64,000 nt of DNA from DAOUFU01 sp034429275 (GTDB taxonomy: Bacteria; Chloroflexota; Anaerolineae; Aggregatilineales; Aggregatilineaceae): the NCBI GenBank assembly GCA_034429275.1, contig DAOUFU010000100.1, forward strand, positions 1 through 64,000, written 5' to 3'. The notes below the pieces were generated by a model that worked only from the letters and a program-made list of their open reading frames with translations, was not told the origin of the DNA and ran no database searches. A program made the position numbers and the translations under genes. Position 1 is the stretch's first letter; each line of letters begins with the position of its first letter. Of the stretch, positions 62,518-64,000 are shown piece by piece.

Positions 62518-63324
62518 TCAATCGAAGGCGATCACAGTGCCTACTGACTCACCGCTCAGCGCCCGGTAGGTGAGGCCGTCCTGCCGCGCGTCAAAGATGG
62601 TACAACGCAGAGGACGCAGATGAATGGCGTAGATTTCCGCGATTTTACCACGCATCCCGCCGGTCACATCCACGTGGCGGGAACTGGAGAGCACGCCCAA
62701 CACAGACTGGATATTGGCATCTTCGATGCACGGAATGTGGACAGCTGACGGGTTGGCAGCAGGATCGTCGTCGTACACGCCATTCACGTCGGTGCCGAAC
62801 AGCAGGCTGGCGATCTCCAGGCGCTCGCACAAGTAGCCGGCGATTTGATCGCCGGAGAGAATGCGGAAGCGGTGCGCTGTGTCAAAAACGGCATCGCCCC
62901 ACAGCAGCGGTACCAGGCCGCGCTCCAGCGCTGCCGGGATCGCTTCGATCTGGCCGGTGGAAATACGCCCGGCTTCGGTGGTGAACAGGTTCGATGGGGC
63001 GATTGGAAACACGGGCACGCCCTGGGCATGACACAGCCGCGCCACTTCGAGGCCCATCTGGCGCATCGAGAGCGTTGTGGCCAGAAACCCGAACGGGTCC
63101 TTGTCTGCCGAGGGCGCGTTGAGCGCATACCGTTTCGCTAATGGATGGCCGTAGGACCCCGCGCCGGTGATCAGCACCAGGCGGTGTTCCGGGCGGAGCG
63201 CCAGCCATCGCTTGATCTCAGCGATCAACGTCTCAAGATGTGTCCGGTTGAGCGCGGCGGAATCCTGGTGTTTGTGGGTGATCACGCTGCCACCCAGTTT
63301 GAGAATTTTGAGCGTTACAGACAT
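62518..63324 (-). CDS. Isopentenyl phosphate kinase
   Basis: 268-residue amino-acid-kinase-fold enzyme that phosphorylates isopentenyl phosphate to isopentenyl diphosphate. The typical LKLGGSVITHK start, the GAGSYGH motif with its substrate His, and DVTGGMRGKI near the C-terminus are all present. ATG 63324 begins at the family N-terminus; only a weak AGGGA stands upstream. It precedes and is co-transcribed with the decarboxylase gene (28-bp gap). Confidence 0.88.
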   Translation of the reverse strand: MSVTLKILKLGGSVITHKHQDSAALNRTHLETLIAEIKRWLALRPEHRLVLITGAGSYGHPLAKRYALNAPSADKDPFGFLATTLSMRQMGLEVARLCHAQGVPVFPIAPSNLFTTEAGRISTGQIEAIPAALERGLVPLLWGDAVFDTAHRFRILSGDQIAGYLCERLEIASLLFGTDVNGVYDDDPAANPSAVHIPCIEDANIQSVLGVLSSSRHVDVTGGMRGKIAEIYAIHLRPLRCTIFDARQDGLTYRALSGESVGTVIAFD

Positions 63325-63359
63325 GGTATTCGCTTGACAATCCCTGGTGCCAGCCGGGC

Positions 63360-63378
63360 ATGTTCCACGTTGGAACAT
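63360..63378. promoter_or_regulatory. Inverted repeat upstream of the isoprenoid operon
   Basis: ATGTTCCA and TGGAACAT flank a 3-base centre, 36 bases before the kinase start. It looks like an operator, with no recognised regulator in the window. Confidence 0.5.
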
Positions 63379-63440
63379 CCATCTTACCAATTGGGTCGTG
63401 CCCGCCAATACTACTCGATCCGGCTCGTTTTGTGTATGAG

Positions 63441-63470
63441 TTCCTATCTTGAAGACAGGTCGCCTATAAT
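63441..63470 (+). promoter_or_regulatory. Promoter of the binding lipoprotein gene
   Basis: A perfect TATAAT at 63465-63470, with a weak TTCCTA at 63441-63446 (18-base spacer), lies about 70 bases before the ATG at 63539. Confidence 0.5.
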
Positions 63471-63538
63471 AAAAGAACACATTGTGTGATCTACCGCGCA
63501 AGTGTGGCCCTTTGAATGGAGAACACGCGAGGAGACTC

Positions 63539-64000
63539 ATGAGCAAACCGGTGTGTTTCTGCGGAGTGATCCTGCTGGCCGTGCTGGTGCTGATCAGCGC
63601 CTGCCAATCGGACCCCCAACATGAACCGGCCTTCGTTTGTGAGGACCCGCTTGGGTGCGTCACTATCGCGCCCGGCGACCCGATCATCATTGCGTCAATC
63701 CAGGCCCTGACGGGAAATAACGCGACGATAGGGCAGTCGCAAGATAAAGCTATCCGTATGGCGCTGGCAGAGCGCGGCGACAACGTGCTGGGCCACCCCA
63801 TCGTCATAAGCAGCGAAGATGACGGCTGCACACGCGAAGGCGGGGCGAATGCCGCACTACGCGCCGTTGCGAATCCCCAACTAGTAGCTGTGCTGGGAAC
63901 AGCCTGTTCTGGGGCAGCATCGGGCGCGATGCCGATTATATCTGATGCCGGGTTGATCATGATTTCTGGTGCGAACACCGCGCCCGCGCTGACTTCGCTG
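63539..64000 (+). CDS. Branched-chain amino acid type ABC binding lipoprotein (partial)
   Basis: First 154 codons of an exported binding protein that continues beyond the right edge. It starts with a lipoprotein signal (LVLISACQS), then the Leu/Ile/Val-binding (Peripla_BP_6) fold: IIIASIQALTGNN, GHPIVISSEDDGC and VLGTACSGAASGAMP. The ligand may be amino acids, urea, amides or others. GAGGAG is spaced a few bases from ATG 63539. Confidence 0.88.
   Translation, partial: MSKPVCFCGVILLAVLVLISACQSDPQHEPAFVCEDPLGCVTIAPGDPIIIASIQALTGNNATIGQSQDKAIRMALAERGDNVLGHPIVISSEDDGCTREGGANAALRAVANPQLVAVLGTACSGAASGAMPIISDAGLIMISGANTAPALTSL

Overview
The window is about 60% GC and looks like chromosomal DNA from a member of the Chloroflexota, probably class Anaerolineae. 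That is an inference. It rests on the long Thr/Pro-rich surface stalks, a phosphomevalonate decarboxylase plus isopentenyl phosphate kinase gene pair (known from Chloroflexota), a Gram-positive-type SOS box in front of lexA, and the overall gene style. No phage, transposon, CRISPR array or tRNA gene was recognised. Genes are dense, with many ATGA or TAATG overlaps.

Layout. 1-300: a 5S rRNA gene and a terminator. 365-8.95 kb: a giant Thr/Pro lipoprotein, DegV, a NifU-like protein, a DMT transporter, an unknown membrane protein, an M1 aminopeptidase and an FGE-sulfatase-fold protein. 9-15.4 kb: ornithine aminotransferase, a membrane AAA ATPase with an external Thr/Pro stalk, a flavin/PNPOx-fold protein and a secreted heparinase II/III-like protein. 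15.4-23.7 kb: a signalling and proteostasis cluster made of a small FHA protein, a Clp ATPase without the middle domain, a GT39-like membrane glycosyltransferase and a 1344-residue Ser/Thr kinase with about 22 TPRs. 23.7-30.1 kb (mostly minus strand): M23 peptidase, glutaredoxin, membrane amidase, SerA with a class V aminotransferase, bifunctional phosphoglucose/phosphomannose isomerase and a DUF456-like protein. 30.2-40.2 kb: housekeeping and unknown genes, including LexA with a readable SOS promoter, a BCP-type peroxiredoxin, rhomboid protease, thymidylate kinase, an R3H-AAA protein, a SIMPL protein and a YhfC-like membrane protein. One intergenic stretch there carries four tandem 22-bp palindromic units.

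40.2-57.3 kb is the most coherent accessory region, a carbohydrate-utilisation locus. Two LacI-family regulators are divergently transcribed from a 403-bp region with four copies of a GTTAGCG-type operator, two of them fused into a perfect 28-bp palindrome. The minus arm carries an aldo/keto reductase (interrupted by TAG exactly at its catalytic Tyr codon) and a GH2 beta-mannosidase. The plus arm carries a family-5 binding protein, two permeases, two ATPases, a heparinase II/III-family lyase, a PL22-like oligogalacturonate lyase and a URO-D-fold protein. The likely model is import of uronate- and/or mannose-containing oligosaccharides, intracellular lysis and de-repression by the liberated sugars.

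57.3-64 kb: a large FtsX/MacB-type ABC exporter pair, the phosphomevalonate decarboxylase and isopentenyl phosphate kinase operon (alternative mevalonate pathway), and the start of a branched-chain amino acid type binding lipoprotein that runs off the right edge.
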